A DNA stretch of 46,328 nucleotides from an uncultured Flavobacteriales bacterium (GCA_946480085.1 CAMLHZ010000022.1:1-46328), one strand, 5' to 3'; shown: positions 18,531 through 26,420, counted from the first letter of the stretch. Notes: a model not told the origin generated them from the sequence alone. Numbers and translations are program-made.

Positions 18531-19265
18531 TTATTTTCCGATGCTTCCGAAAACTTTTGATAACAAATCAGTTACACGAGCTGCCGGATCCAGACGAATT
18601 TTATTTTCTTCTTTCTCAACCATCAAGAATAAGCCATCAATTGCTCTGTCAGTTACGTATTTGTTTAAATCCGTTTCTACTTTTTGTCCACCAGAAATTG
18701 CCATTGCCTGATTGTATTTCGTTGCAACCGGATTCCAGTATTCTGTCAATTTTACTTTCTCGATAGCTGCCTGAACTTTTGGTCCGAATGCGATAGCTAA
18801 TTTCTCTCTAGTATTCGTTTTCAAATATTTTGTAGCCGCTCCGTTTCCGCCATTCAAAATCGCAAAACCATCCTGAATTGACATGTTTAAGATTGCGTCT
18901 TTGAAAATCGGAAGCGCCTCTTTTGTAGCTTCTTCAGCTGCACGGTTCAATGTTGTTTCGATTTTTGTTACTTGTTCATCAAGTCCCCAGGAAAGTGCTT
19001 TCTCTTTCACTTTGATGGCATCTGGAGGGAAAGGTAAACGAATTTCTGAATTCCCTAAAAATCCGTCGGTGATAGATGTAAGGTTCACTGAGTTTTGAAT
19101 TCCAACATTCAAAGCTTCCTTTAATCCTGAAATAACTTCGCCGTTTGTAAGTGCCTGTGTTGTTGTGCCTGTAGGCTCTGTAATTACTTTCGTTGCTTCG
19201 TCAAGAACTTCACAAGAAACTGCAAATCCGAGTATTAACGCTGGTAGAACAATTCTAAATTTCAT
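18531..19265 (-). CDS. DUF4197 lipoprotein
   Basis: 244 residues from the ATG at 19265 (a TTG at 19271 would add two). Lipoprotein signal peptide ending LGFAVSC, then the family pattern: GLKEALNVGIQNSVNLT, IRLPFPPDAIKVKEKAL, the Glu/Ala-rich helix LNRAAEEATKEALPIF, and the ending ATDRAIDGLF-like VTDRAIDGLFLMVEKEE. Members are helical periplasmic or outer-membrane-associated lipoproteins with no established function. Divergent from cinA with a 62-base gap carrying a good -7 box for each strand. Confidence 0.88.
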   Translation of the reverse strand: MKFRIVLPALILGFAVSCEVLDEATKVITEPTGTTTQALTNGEVISGLKEALNVGIQNSVNLTSITDGFLGNSEIRLPFPPDAIKVKEKALSWGLDEQVTKIETTLNRAAEEATKEALPIFKDAILNMSIQDGFAILNGGNGAATKYLKTNTREKLAIAFGPKVQAAIEKVKLTEYWNPVATKYNQAMAISGGQKVETDLNKYVTDRAIDGLFLMVEKEENKIRLDPAARVTDLLSKVFGSIGK

Positions 19266-19282
19266 ATTCAATCAATTTAGTC

Positions 19283-19290
19283 CAAACTTA
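19283..19290 (-). promoter_or_regulatory. -7 promoter element of the DUF4197 gene
   Basis: On the minus strand the bases read TAAGTTTG, an exact fit to TAnnTTTG, 17 bases before the ATG at 19265. Confidence 0.5.
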
Positions 19291-19294
19291 GCAA

Positions 19295-19302
19295 TAAATT
19301 TG
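19295..19302 (+). promoter_or_regulatory. -7 promoter element of cinA
   Basis: TAAATTTG, an exact fit to TAnnTTTG, 25 bases before the cinA ATG and back to back with the divergent box at 19283. Confidence 0.5.
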
Positions 19303-19327
19303 CCAAAGTTTAAAATGGTTTCGGGAT

Positions 19328-20575
19328 ATGGTTAGAATTGAAGTTATTTCGATTGGAGATGAGTTGTTGATTGGACAAACAATTAATACAAATGCATCAT
19401 GGATTGGTTCTCAGCTGGCTAATCTTGGTTATAAAGTAAATCACGTTGCTACCATTTCTGATAATCGTCAGGACATTATAGATTCGCTCGATCTTGCTGT
19501 GAAACGAAGCGATTTGGTGATCATAACTGGAGGACTAGGTCCAACCAAGGACGATATCACGAAAAAAGTACTTTGTGATTATTTTGATTCCGAATTGGTT
19601 GAGAATGAAGAAGTGTTGAATCACGTGAAAAGTTTTTTTGAGAAACGAAACCGACCAATGTTGGAAGTGAATATTCAGCAGGCCTTGGTACCTTCCAAAT
19701 CAAAAGTGTTGTTTAATCAAAATGGCACGGCTCCCGGAATGCTCTTCGAACAAGATTCTACTTTGGTTGTTTCTATGCCTGGTGTTCCGTATGAAATGAA
19801 AGGCATTTTTACAGACCACATTATTGGGCTGGTAGAAGAACGTTTTGGAAGAAGATCCATTTATCAAAAAACAATATTGACTCAGGGAATTGGTGAGTCT
19901 TTTTTAGCCAATCAATTTTCAGATTGGGAGAATAGAATAGAAGAAGCTGGTTTGTCTATTGCCTATTTACCTTCGCCTGGAATGGTGAAAGTGCGGTTGA
20001 CGTCCTTTAACGGTTTAGAAGACCAGAAAGTGATAGAAGGATTCTTTACTGAGTTGAGAAATGAAATTCCGAAACACGTTTATGGGGAAGGAGAAGATAC
20101 GCTCGCTGAAGTGGTTGGTAAACTTTTGTTAGAGAGAAATGAAACCTTGGGTACAATTGAAAGCTGCACTTCCGGAGCGATTGGAGCGACTATCACGTCT
20201 ATTTCAGGTTCTTCGGCTTATTTCAGCGGGGGATTAATGACTTATTCTAACGATTTAAAGGTGAAATTGGCGAATGTGAATAAAGATACATTAGAAAAAC
20301 ACGGTGCAGTTTCGCAAGAAGTAGCAGAGGAAATGGCTAAGAATGGAAGAGAAGTGCTTGGAACAGAGTGGAGTGTAGCTGTAACCGGAGTTGCTGGTCC
20401 AACTGGTGGTTCAGAAGAAAAGCCTGTTGGTACTGTTTGGATAGCGATTGCTTCAGAAAAAAGCGTAACTTCGCAGCGCTTTCTGTTTGGAGATAATAGA
20501 GAGCGCAACATTCAGATGACTGTTTTAACAGCTTTGAATCTGTTGAGGTGTAATCTTTTAAGAATAAAACAATAA
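19328..20575 (+). CDS. cinA: CinA: competence/damage-inducible protein, NMN deamidase
   Basis: 415 residues, the full family length. The N-terminal molybdopterin-binding-like domain (about 1-170) has SIGDELLIGQTINTNASWI and ITGGLGPTKDDITK; the C-terminal CinA domain (about 255-410) has ESCTSGAIGATITSISGSS, YSNDLKVKL and AVTGVAGPTGGSEEKPVGTVW. The family splits nicotinamide mononucleotide to nicotinate mononucleotide (C-terminal domain) and has ADP-ribose pyrophosphatase activity in some members, so a pyridine nucleotide repair or recycling role is likely. ATG at 19328, next to a clear promoter. The ribosomal-protein genes follow 81 bases later with their own promoter-like element. Confidence 0.95.
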   Translation: MVRIEVISIGDELLIGQTINTNASWIGSQLANLGYKVNHVATISDNRQDIIDSLDLAVKRSDLVIITGGLGPTKDDITKKVLCDYFDSELVENEEVLNHVKSFFEKRNRPMLEVNIQQALVPSKSKVLFNQNGTAPGMLFEQDSTLVVSMPGVPYEMKGIFTDHIIGLVEERFGRRSIYQKTILTQGIGESFLANQFSDWENRIEEAGLSIAYLPSPGMVKVRLTSFNGLEDQKVIEGFFTELRNEIPKHVYGEGEDTLAEVVGKLLLERNETLGTIESCTSGAIGATITSISGSSAYFSGGLMTYSNDLKVKLANVNKDTLEKHGAVSQEVAEEMAKNGREVLGTEWSVAVTGVAGPTGGSEEKPVGTVWIAIASEKSVTSQRFLFGDNRERNIQMTVLTALNLLRCNLLRIKQ

Positions 20576-20594
20576 TTTTTCTCACAAAGAGTTG

Positions 20595-20622
20595 TTGGTT
20601 TAAGAGATTTTGCTTTTCTTTG
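20595..20622 (+). promoter_or_regulatory. candidate promoter of rpmB-rpmG-DUF4295
   Basis: TTG at 20595-20597 and TTTCTTTG at 20615-20622, a near fit to TAnnTTTG, then GCACCCG, the start-site context often seen before Bacteroidota ribosomal-protein genes. The ATG of rpmB is 34 bases downstream. Confidence 0.45.
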
Positions 20623-20656
20623 CACCCGCTTTTAGAATTAGGAAAATAAAAATACA

Positions 20657-20893
20657 ATGTCACGAGTTTGTCAAATCACAGGAAAATCGGTAATGGTAGG
20701 AAACAATGTTTCTCACTCAAACCGTAAAACTAAACGCAAGTTTTACCCGAACTTGTTAACGAAGAAATTCTTCGTTCCAGAATCTGAATCATTCATTACT
20801 TTGAAGATTTCAGCAGCTGCGTTGAGAACAATTAACAAGAAAGGTATTTCTGCGTGTTTGAAAGACGCTCGCGAGAAAGGGTATTTAAAATAA
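20657..20893 (+). CDS. rpmB: 50S ribosomal protein L28 (bL28)
   Basis: 78 residues starting [20 protein letters not shown], with basic [13 protein letters not shown] and the C-terminal [14 protein letters not shown], all standard for bL28. It is the Bacteroidota form with single cysteines rather than a zinc ribbon. Part of the large ribosomal subunit. First gene of a short run with rpmG and the DUF4295 gene, spaced 30 and 37 bases apart. Confidence 0.97.
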   Translation: MSRVCQITGKSVMVGNNVSHSNRKTKRKFYPNLLTKKFFVPESESFITLKISAAALRTINKKGISACLKDAREKGYLK

Positions 20894-20923
20894 TTGTCGT
20901 TCGTCGACACAAAGCATTAAGAA

Positions 20924-21112
20924 ATGGCTAAGAAGGCAAAAGGAAATAGAATCCAAGTGATTTTAGAGTGCACTGAGCACAAAGAGTCTGGGATGGCTGG
21001 AACATCTCGTTACATTACGATGAAAAATCGTAAAAACACTCCAGACCGTTTGGAGATCAAGAAATTCAACCCGATTCTTAAGAGAATGACGGTTCATAAA
21101 GAAATTAAGTAA
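20924..21112 (+). CDS. rpmG: 50S ribosomal protein L33 (bL33)
   Basis: 62 residues, [19 protein letters not shown] with [21 protein letters not shown], a standard bL33. The form here has only one Cys, so it is the zinc-independent type. Located between rpmB and the DUF4295 gene, the usual Bacteroidota order. Confidence 0.97.
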   Translation: MAKKAKGNRIQVILECTEHKESGMAGTSRYITMKNRKNTPDRLEIKKFNPILKRMTVHKEIK

Positions 21113-21149
21113 TAATCTGCTCGCAGGTTCATACATAAAATATTAAGTC

Positions 21150-21302
21150 ATGGCAAAGAAAGTAGTAGCGTCGTTACAAAAAGGAGGAGGAAAAGAGCAT
21201 ACAAAAGTTATCAAGATGACGAAGTCTGATAAAACTGGTTCTTTTTCATTCAAATCTGAGATTGTACACAACGACAAAGTAAAAGAGTGGTTCGCTAAGT
21301 AA
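21150..21302 (+). CDS. DUF4295 family small basic protein, ribosome-associated
   Basis: A 50-residue gene starting MAKKVVASLQKGGGKEHTKV and ending HNDKVKEWFAK, rich in Lys (12 of 50). It follows rpmG by 37 bases and precedes ftsY, where Bacteroidota carry a DUF4295 gene. The protein belongs with the L28/L33 operon by position and composition. I recall that a Flavobacterium ribosome structure assigned a phylum-specific large-subunit protein (named bL38) and that this family is a candidate for it; the link is from memory and should be verified. ATG start; a strong terminator follows at 21325. Confidence 0.87.
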   Translation: MAKKVVASLQKGGGKEHTKVIKMTKSDKTGSFSFKSEIVHNDKVKEWFAK

Positions 21303-21324
21303 TCTTCTTTTCGAGATATTGTAT

Positions 21325-21359
21325 AACCCTGATTCAGTTCGCTGAGGTCAGGGTTTTTT
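21325..21359 (+). terminator. Rho-independent terminator with UUCG loop
   Basis: aaccctga (21325-21332) pairs with tcagggtt (21348-21355); the inner ttcag pairs with ctgag (one G-T wobble) closed by a ttcg tetraloop; then a T run to 21359. It ends the rpmB operon before ftsY. Confidence 0.9.
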
Positions 21360-21441
21360 GTTCTTTGTCGATTTCGATACATCAGCCGCGGCTGACACTC
21401 AATCTGACAAACGTCTAGTTTCATTGGAAGAGATCTTCAAA

Positions 21442-21476
21442 GTCTTTGGTCTTTCCTCTTTAGTCTTAAGTCTATT
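21442..21476 (+). repeat. five 7-base GTCT units in phase
   Basis: gtctttg, gtctttc, ctcttta, gtcttaa, gtctatt: five consecutive heptads with GTCT at position 1 (one unit has CTCT). The run ends 17 bases before the ftsY ATG, so it is in or next to its leader. It resembles the GTCT arm at 26373-26404. Confidence 0.75.
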
Positions 21477-21493
21477 TTTTGCAACTTTGTATT

Positions 21494-22450
21494 ATGGCAT
21501 TATTTAATTGGTTCTCGAAAGAGAAAAAAGAATCACTCGACAAGGGTTTAGAGAAAACAAAGGATAGTTTCTTTGGTAAACTTACCCGAACAATTGTTGG
21601 TAAATCAAAGGTTGATGACGAGGTTCTGGATGAATTGGAAGAGATTCTGATTTCTTCTGATGTGGGTGTGGAAACAACCTTGAAGATCATTGATCGCATT
21701 AACGATAGAATTGCTCGCGATAAATATGTTGGTACCGAGGAATTGAATAATGTATTGAAAGAAGAAATTGCGGCACTTTTGTCGGAAACCGATTCTGGAC
21801 AACCAACAGAATATGAAATTCCATCGCATAACGGAAATCCTCATGTAATTATGGTTGTTGGTGTGAATGGTGTAGGGAAAACTACTTCCATTGGTAAGTT
21901 GGCGCACCAGTTTAAATCTGCCGGAAAGAAAGTGGTTCTTGGTGCGGCGGATACGTTTCGCGCTGCGGCGGTAGATCAATTGATCATTTGGTCTGAACGT
22001 GTTGATGTTCCGATTGTTCATCAGGGAATGGGGGCTGATCCTGCTTCCGTAGCTTTCGATGCGCTTAGTTCCGGAAAAGCACAGGGAGCAGATGTGGTGA
22101 TTATTGATACGGCAGGACGTTTGCATAACAAGGTAAACTTAATGAACGAGTTGTCGAAGATCAAACGTGTGATGGAGAAAGTTGTTCCTGATGCGCCACA
22201 CGAAATTTTGTTGGTTTTGGATGGTTCTACCGGGCAAAATGCATTTGAGCAAGCGAAGCAATTTGCGTTGGCGACTTCATTGACCGGATTGATTATTACC
22301 AAGTTAGACGGAACTGCAAAGGGTGGAGTTGTTATCGGTATTTCAGATCAAATGAGTATTCCTGTTCGCTTCATCGGAGTTGGTGAGGGAATGGAGGATT
22401 TACAGGTGTTTTATAAGGAAGAATTTGTGAATTCATTGTTCGGAGTTTAA
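21494..22450 (+). CDS. ftsY: FtsY, signal recognition particle receptor GTPase
   Basis: 318 residues from the ATG at 21494 (MALFNWFSKEKKESL); a TTG at 21479 is an unlikely start. Short charged N-terminus typical of Bacteroidota FtsY, four-helix N domain (about 25-95), and G domain with GVNGVGKTTSIGKLA (G1), AADTFRAAAVDQL, DTAGRLHNKVNLM (G3), TKLDGTAKGG (G4) and IGVGEGMEDLQ at the C-terminus. It receives ribosome-SRP complexes at the inner membrane for co-translational insertion. A near -7 box (CAACTTTG at 21482-21489) lies just upstream, after the heptad run. Confidence 0.97.
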   Translation: MALFNWFSKEKKESLDKGLEKTKDSFFGKLTRTIVGKSKVDDEVLDELEEILISSDVGVETTLKIIDRINDRIARDKYVGTEELNNVLKEEIAALLSETDSGQPTEYEIPSHNGNPHVIMVVGVNGVGKTTSIGKLAHQFKSAGKKVVLGAADTFRAAAVDQLIIWSERVDVPIVHQGMGADPASVAFDALSSGKAQGADVVIIDTAGRLHNKVNLMNELSKIKRVMEKVVPDAPHEILLVLDGSTGQNAFEQAKQFALATSLTGLIITKLDGTAKGGVVIGISDQMSIPVRFIGVGEGMEDLQVFYKEEFVNSLFGV

Positions 22451-22460
22451 TTCTGGTCTT

Positions 22461-22487
22461 CGTTGACTTCGAGTGCCTCAGTCAACG
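22461..22487 (+). repeat. dispersed hairpin family, copy 2
   Basis: cgttgact and (a)gtcaacg flank tcgag and ctc. It is the 3774-3800 element in the opposite orientation, 23 of 27 positions identical, with the stem pair g-c changed to t-a on both sides. It lies 10 bases after the ftsY stop; no T run follows, so terminator activity is doubtful. Confidence 0.65.
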
Positions 22488-22516
22488 AAATTCTCCTATG
22501 TTTTCGGGCTCTTACG

Positions 22517-22541
22517 GTTGGCTGAGGCTCTTGAGGCCAAC
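22517..22541 (-). repeat. dispersed hairpin family, diverged copy 3
   Basis: gttggc (22517-22522) pairs with gccaac (22536-22541) around tgaggctcttgag. Read on the minus strand it aligns with copies 1 and 2 (TTGRC, TC, AG, GCCTCAG, CAA), differing mostly by transitions. The stem pair A-T of the other copies is G-C here, changed on both arms. Confidence 0.55.
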
Positions 22542-22639
22542 TGTTTGATTGCTTGATAATCAGATTGTCATGTTTTCAAAATATGTTTATCTCAGTTTTA
22601 TTTTTTTCTTAGATTAGTAACTCACTAATACGATTACTT

Positions 22640-23032
22640 ATGGAAATTCTTGACACTGAAACAAATCAAGTACAGGATAAAACTGTAGCTATTGTGGCGT
22701 ATATGACGCTGATAGGCTGGATCATTGCCTTGGTAATGAATGGCGATAAAAAAGGAGAGGAAAGGTCTTTCAACGGGTTTCACATTCGTCAAATGCTGGG
22801 ATTGATTATTTTCTCATTTGGAAGCTCCATTGTCTTTGTGATCTTAGGAATGGTACTGGCTTTTATTCCCGTTATCGGATGGTTGATTCTGCTATTATTG
22901 CAGCTGGGACTCTTTGGTGGATTATTAGCGTTATGGATCATGGGTGTGATCGCTGCCAGTAATGGTGAGAAAAAACCTGTGCCTGTTCTTGGAGGTGTTA
23001 TTCATAAAATGCTTGGAACGGCATTTGAATAA
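22640..23032 (+). CDS. DUF4870-like small membrane protein
   Basis: 130 residues with three or four hydrophobic helices: about 18-36 (IVAYMTLIGWIIALVM), 52-75, 72-90 and 92-105, and a short C-terminal loop (KKPVPVLGGVIHKMLG). The opening AYMTLIGWIIALVMN and the FNGFHIRQMLGL segment before the second helix match the DUF4870/Tic20-like group of small inner-membrane proteins of unknown role. ATG at 22640. Monocistronic, convergent with the topoisomerase gene across the terminator at 23053. Confidence 0.78.
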   Translation: MEILDTETNQVQDKTVAIVAYMTLIGWIIALVMNGDKKGEERSFNGFHIRQMLGLIIFSFGSSIVFVILGMVLAFIPVIGWLILLLLQLGLFGGLLALWIMGVIAASNGEKKPVPVLGGVIHKMLGTAFE

Positions 23033-23052
23033 ACCTTAGTTAAGTTACTTTG

Positions 23053-23090
23053 AAAGATTCGGTTCGTTTGTGGATCGAATCTTTTTTTTT
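23053..23090 (+). terminator. Rho-independent terminator
   Basis: aaagattcg (23053-23061) pairs with cgaatcttt (23076-23084); the T run reaches 23090 and contains the stop codon of the convergent topoisomerase gene. Confidence 0.85.
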
Positions 23091-24132
23091 AGCCTTTACT
23101 TTTCAAAATATGCAGGAGCAGGTTTTCTTCTGAATTGAACCATGAACTTGATTTGGCTGTGCGCTTCGTGAGTTTTTCGAATTCTCCATTTTCATAGAGT
23201 TGAAGAATTGCAGGGTGAACATAATAGTTTTTGCAAACGGTTCGTGTGTTTCCCAAGTGTCCACTTACCATGTCGAGTACTTCTACAATATTTTTTTTCC
23301 GTAAAACTTGATTTTCCGCAGATCCAATTTCAATGAATCCTTGAATAGCGTGAACACTTCCCGACCATGTTCGCATGTCTTTTGTGCTGAAAGATTCATC
23401 CGTGTATTTTCGGAGATAAGCATTCACTTTTCCTGAATCTATGCTTTGTCTGTTGCCTTCGTTATCGTAATACTGAAACAACTCTTTTCCGGGGATATCT
23501 CTGCACTGCTTTACAATTTTTGCAAGGCGTTTGTTGTTTAGAGAAATTTTGTGCTTTACACCTTTCTTTCCAACAAACGCAAACTGGAGACGATCTCCTG
23601 AGATTTCAACGTGACGATCTTTTAGGGTTGTTAATCCGTAGGATTTGTTTGTTTTTGCGTATTGATTGTTTCCAATTCTGATATGTGTTTCGTCCATCAA
23701 AGCAAGAACCGTTGCGATTACTTTTTCTTCAGTTAGTTTCTGTTTGCGTAAGTCGGATTTTATCTGTTTTCTGAGTTTAATGATCGCTTTTCCGAAAGAG
23801 ACCAGTTTAGAGAATTTTGATTCGTTTCTTGATTTGTTCCAAAGTGGGTGATATCTATATTGTTTTCTACCCCGGGCGTCTATTCCTGTGCATTGGATAT
23901 GGCCATTTGCATCTTTACAGATCCAGACATTCTCCCATGCTGGAGGAATGACGAGCGATTTGATGCGGTGCAAATGCTTTTCGGAAGTTAGCTTTTTGCC
24001 TCTGTAGAGATACTCAAATTTCTTTCCTTTTCGAACGCGTGAAATACCAGGATCACAATTGGATACATAGATGAGTTCAGCCATTTCAGGAAATGCATCC
24101 AGGTCAATTAAATCTGATATTTCTTGCAACAT
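23089..24132 (-). CDS. Type IB DNA topoisomerase (poxvirus-like)
   Basis: 347 residues with the bacterial TopIB layout: N-terminal clamp (about 20-90, PPAWENVWIC and QCTGIDARGRKQYRYHP) and a catalytic domain. Expected active-site residues are visible: Arg in HIRIGNNQY, Lys in GKKGVKH, Arg in TKDMRTWSG, His in SGHLGNT and the nucleophile Tyr near 304 in KNYYVHP. These enzymes relax supercoils by making a 3'-phosphotyrosyl nick. They are scattered in bacteria, often judged horizontally acquired, and are not essential where topoisomerase I and gyrase are present. No partner gene alongside. ATG at 24132. Confidence 0.93.
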   Translation of the reverse strand: MLQEISDLIDLDAFPEMAELIYVSNCDPGISRVRKGKKFEYLYRGKKLTSEKHLHRIKSLVIPPAWENVWICKDANGHIQCTGIDARGRKQYRYHPLWNKSRNESKFSKLVSFGKAIIKLRKQIKSDLRKQKLTEEKVIATVLALMDETHIRIGNNQYAKTNKSYGLTTLKDRHVEISGDRLQFAFVGKKGVKHKISLNNKRLAKIVKQCRDIPGKELFQYYDNEGNRQSIDSGKVNAYLRKYTDESFSTKDMRTWSGSVHAIQGFIEIGSAENQVLRKKNIVEVLDMVSGHLGNTRTVCKNYYVHPAILQLYENGEFEKLTKRTAKSSSWFNSEENLLLHILKSKG

Positions 24133-24229
24133 AGACGAAAAATAAAGCAGTCAGAAGAAAATGATGTTACAGGAATTGCGTAAGAAATTGTAAAATTCGC
24201 TTGTAAAAACACACAAGACGATTGATTTG

Positions 24230-24350
24230 CCATTAAGAAATTAAGGGTCATTAAGATGAGGGGGAGATAATTTTCGATATAAACAACATGCTTTAAAATC
24301 TTTTCTTTTTACGATGTGTTCTGGGCTTAGTTTTTCTTAATCCTTAATGG
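24230..24350. repeat. imperfect inverted repeat around a 90-base spacer
   Basis: Left arm ccattaagaaattaag (24230-24245); right arm cttaatccttaatgg (24336-24350). The reverse complement of the right arm is ccattaaggattaag, so the arms differ by one short indel and one substitution. A direct extra copy, cattaag, sits at 24249-24255. Purpose unknown. Confidence 0.5.
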
Positions 24351-24499
24351 TTCAGTTTTTCATTCCATGTCTGTTTTGTGGTCAAAATGCCTTAACTTTG
24401 TTGCTCGGAAACGAAACGTGATTTATGGCGCTGTTTTTATAGAGATTGCCTTGTTTTCCGCTTTATTTCTGTGAATCCCTAAGTTTATTAGAGAAACCC

Positions 24500-24530
24500 T
24501 TGTTATTAAAAAATAGAGTTTCTATCTTTG
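24500..24530 (+). promoter_or_regulatory. promoter of the rplM-rpsI operon
   Basis: TTG at 24500-24502, 20 bases, then TATCTTTG at 24523-24530, an exact -7 consensus, followed by CACCCC. This is the clearest promoter in the window; the start codon is 53 bases downstream. Confidence 0.7.
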
Positions 24531-24583
24531 CACCCCTCAAAAGTGGATTTTGGGGATATTGTCTTATTAAATATAGGTAAGTA

Positions 24584-25039
24584 GTGAATACTTTAAGTTA
24601 CAAAACTGTATCTGGCAACAAAGAGACCGCGAATAAAAAGTGGTTGTTGGTAGATGCTGAGGGCCAAACAGTTGGTCGCTTAGCGAGTAAAGTGGCGAAG
24701 TTGGCTCGTGGAAAACACAAAACTAACTTTACGCCGCATGCTGACTGTGGAGATAACGTGATCGTTATCAATGCAGCGAAAGTTTCTTTCTCTGGTACAA
24801 AATTAGAGAACAAGGAATATGTGCGTTACACTGGATATCCAGGTGGACAACGTTCATTGACAGCTCAAGAGTTGTTGCAACGTAACCCTTCTCGTGTTAT
24901 CGAGAAAGCAATCAAGGGTATGTTGCCTAAAAACAAATTGGGTCGTCAGTTGTACTCAAATATTAAAGTGTATGCTGGTACAGAGCACAATCATGATGCT
25001 CAAAAGCCAGAAGTTATTAATCTAGATACATTCTTATAA
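24584..25039 (+). CDS. rplM: 50S ribosomal protein L13 (uL13)
   Basis: 151 residues, [53 protein letters not shown] and the ending [17 protein letters not shown], all standard for Bacteroidota L13. The start is GTG at 24584, which is usual for this gene in the phylum; no in-frame ATG is suitable. Its TAA shares its last base with the rpsI ATG, so the pair is coupled. L13 is an early assembly protein of the large subunit. Confidence 0.97.
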   Translation: MNTLSYKTVSGNKETANKKWLLVDAEGQTVGRLASKVAKLARGKHKTNFTPHADCGDNVIVINAAKVSFSGTKLENKEYVRYTGYPGGQRSLTAQELLQRNPSRVIEKAIKGMLPKNKLGRQLYSNIKVYAGTEHNHDAQKPEVINLDTFL

Positions 25040-25425
25040 TGGAAGTAGTAAACGCATTAGGAAGAAGAAAAACATCTGTTGCACGTGTGTACCTTTCTAA
25101 AGGAAAAGGAACAGTTACTGTAAACAAGAGAGATTATAAAGAGTTTTTCCCGGTAGCAATTCTTCAATCAAAAATCGAGCAACCATTTAACTTGACAGAT
25201 ACTTTAGGTCAGTACGACGTGAAAGTAAATGTTATGGGTGGTGGAGTAAACGGACAAGCAGAAGCTATTCGTTTAGGAATCTCTCGTGCATTGGTAGAAG
25301 TTTCTGCTGATTTTAAACCGTTGTTGAAAGCTGAAGGTTTGATGACACGTGACCCTAGAATGGTTGAGCGTAAGAAACCAGGTCAGCCGAAAGCACGTAA
25401 GAAATTCCAGTTCTCTAAACGTTAA
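25039..25425 (+). CDS. rpsI: 30S ribosomal protein S9 (uS9)
   Basis: 128 residues, [39 protein letters not shown] and the basic tail [10 protein letters not shown], whose last Arg reaches the P-site tRNA in known ribosomes. It overlaps the rplM stop by one base. A 141-base gap with a short hairpin (tctccgtttttggaga, 25437-25452) separates it from rpsB. Confidence 0.97.
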   Translation: MEVVNALGRRKTSVARVYLSKGKGTVTVNKRDYKEFFPVAILQSKIEQPFNLTDTLGQYDVKVNVMGGGVNGQAEAIRLGISRALVEVSADFKPLLKAEGLMTRDPRMVERKKPGQPKARKKFQFSKR

Positions 25426-25566
25426 TTGGAGTTTGTTCTCCGTTTTTGGAGAGCGCATTGGTTGTTTAGTATCCAAGCACAAAGTATCCTCGTTAGTCAA
25501 ACGACTAATTGACCCTTTGAACGCTGAATAACTAAAGGAAAGTGAACAATTTTAAAAAAGAAGAAA

Positions 25567-26325
25567 ATGTCAAAAGTTAGTTTTGAAAATTTGTTAGAAG
25601 CAGGTGCTCATTTTGGACACTTGAAAAGAAAATGGAACCCGGCAATGGCGCCGTATATCTTTGAAGAGAAAAAAGGTATCCACATTATTGACCTTAATAA
25701 GACAATTGCACATCTTGATCAAGCTTGTGCGGCGATGAAGCAAATTGCTAAGTCGGGGAAAAAGGTTCTTTTCGTAGCTACTAAAAAACAAGCTAAAGAA
25801 ATAATTGCTGAGAAAGTTGCAGCTGTAAACATGCCTTTCGTTACTGAGCGTTGGTCAGGTGGTATGTTAACAAACTTCCAAACTACTCGTAAGTCTATCC
25901 GTAAAATGGCTGCAATCGATAAGATGAAAGCTGACGGAACATGGGAAACATTAAACAAGCGTGAGCGTTTATTCAAAACACGTCAACGTGAGAAATTGGA
26001 AAAGAACTTTGGTTCTATCGCAGATATGACTCGTCAGCCTGCAGCAATTTTCTTGGTTGATATCTTGAAAGAGCACATCGCATTAGCAGAAGCAAAACGT
26101 TTGAACGTTCCAACTTTCGCTATCGTTGATACAAACTCTGATCCACGTTTGGTTGATTTCCCAATCCCGGCTAACGATGATGCTACAAAATCAATCTCTT
26201 TGATCTTGGATGCAATCTGTGGTGCTATCAAAGAAGGTTTGGAAGATCGTAAGTCTAGCGGAACTGCTAAAGACAAAGACGAAACAGCTGAAGAAGTAAC
26301 AGCAACTGAAGAAACAAACGATTAA
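25567..26325 (+). CDS. rpsB: 30S ribosomal protein S2 (uS2)
   Basis: 252 residues: MSKVSFENLLEAGAHFGHLKR, KKVLFVATKKQAKEII, RWSGGMLTNFQTTRKSI, and FAIVDTNSDPRLVDFPIPANDDA. It has an acidic Glu/Thr-rich C-terminal tail (about 230-252), usual in this phylum. Binds the small-subunit body with S1. Followed by tsf, but the spacer holds a large two-armed heptad hairpin (26333-26404). Confidence 0.97.
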   Translation: MSKVSFENLLEAGAHFGHLKRKWNPAMAPYIFEEKKGIHIIDLNKTIAHLDQACAAMKQIAKSGKKVLFVATKKQAKEIIAEKVAAVNMPFVTERWSGGMLTNFQTTRKSIRKMAAIDKMKADGTWETLNKRERLFKTRQREKLEKNFGSIADMTRQPAAIFLVDILKEHIALAEAKRLNVPTFAIVDTNSDPRLVDFPIPANDDATKSISLILDAICGAIKEGLEDRKSSGTAKDKDETAEEVTATEETND

Positions 26326-26332
26326 TTAAACA

Positions 26333-26404
26333 AGACTATAGACGATAGACAGGAGACGAAAGACTTAATGTAGTCCTTCGTCTTTAGTCTTCAGTCTCGA
26401 GTCT
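26333..26404. repeat. two opposed arms of five 7-base units between rpsB and tsf
   Basis: agac occurs at 26333, 26340, 26347, 26354 and 26361, exactly every seven bases. gtct or gtcc occurs at 26373, 26380, 26387, 26394 and 26401, again exactly every seven. The second arm is the inverted form of the first, so the message could fold into a long hairpin whose pairing is fixed by the agac/gtct cores while the three bases between them vary. It lies eight bases after the rpsB stop and 16 before the tsf start. No T run follows. Confidence 0.85.
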
Positions 26405-26420
26405 AAAAATCTATAAGAAA

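Larger units (their letters stand above)
24133..24583. other. 451-base gene-free stretch before rplM
   Basis: Contains two arms of an imperfect inverted repeat (24230-24245 and 24336-24350), an extra cattaag at 24249, a TAACTTTG element at 24393-24400 that may be an upstream promoter, and the main rplM promoter at 24500-24530. No convincing open frame; the ATG at 24425 is stopped after five codons. Confidence 0.65.

Noticed and set aside
21143..21424. Minus-strand open frame across the DUF4295 gene
   Set aside because: It runs antisense through the short ribosomal-protein-linked gene and its terminator and has low-complexity content.
23089..24132. Type IB topoisomerase as sign of a viral insertion
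   Set aside because: The family is scattered in bacterial chromosomes and no phage or virus genes are next to it.
25437..25452. rpsB leader attenuator
   Set aside because: The stem has only five pairs and no T run or S2-binding mimic could be recognised.
26333..26404. CRISPR-like array
   Set aside because: The repeat unit is seven bases with no constant-length spacers of 30 or so, and no cas genes are present.
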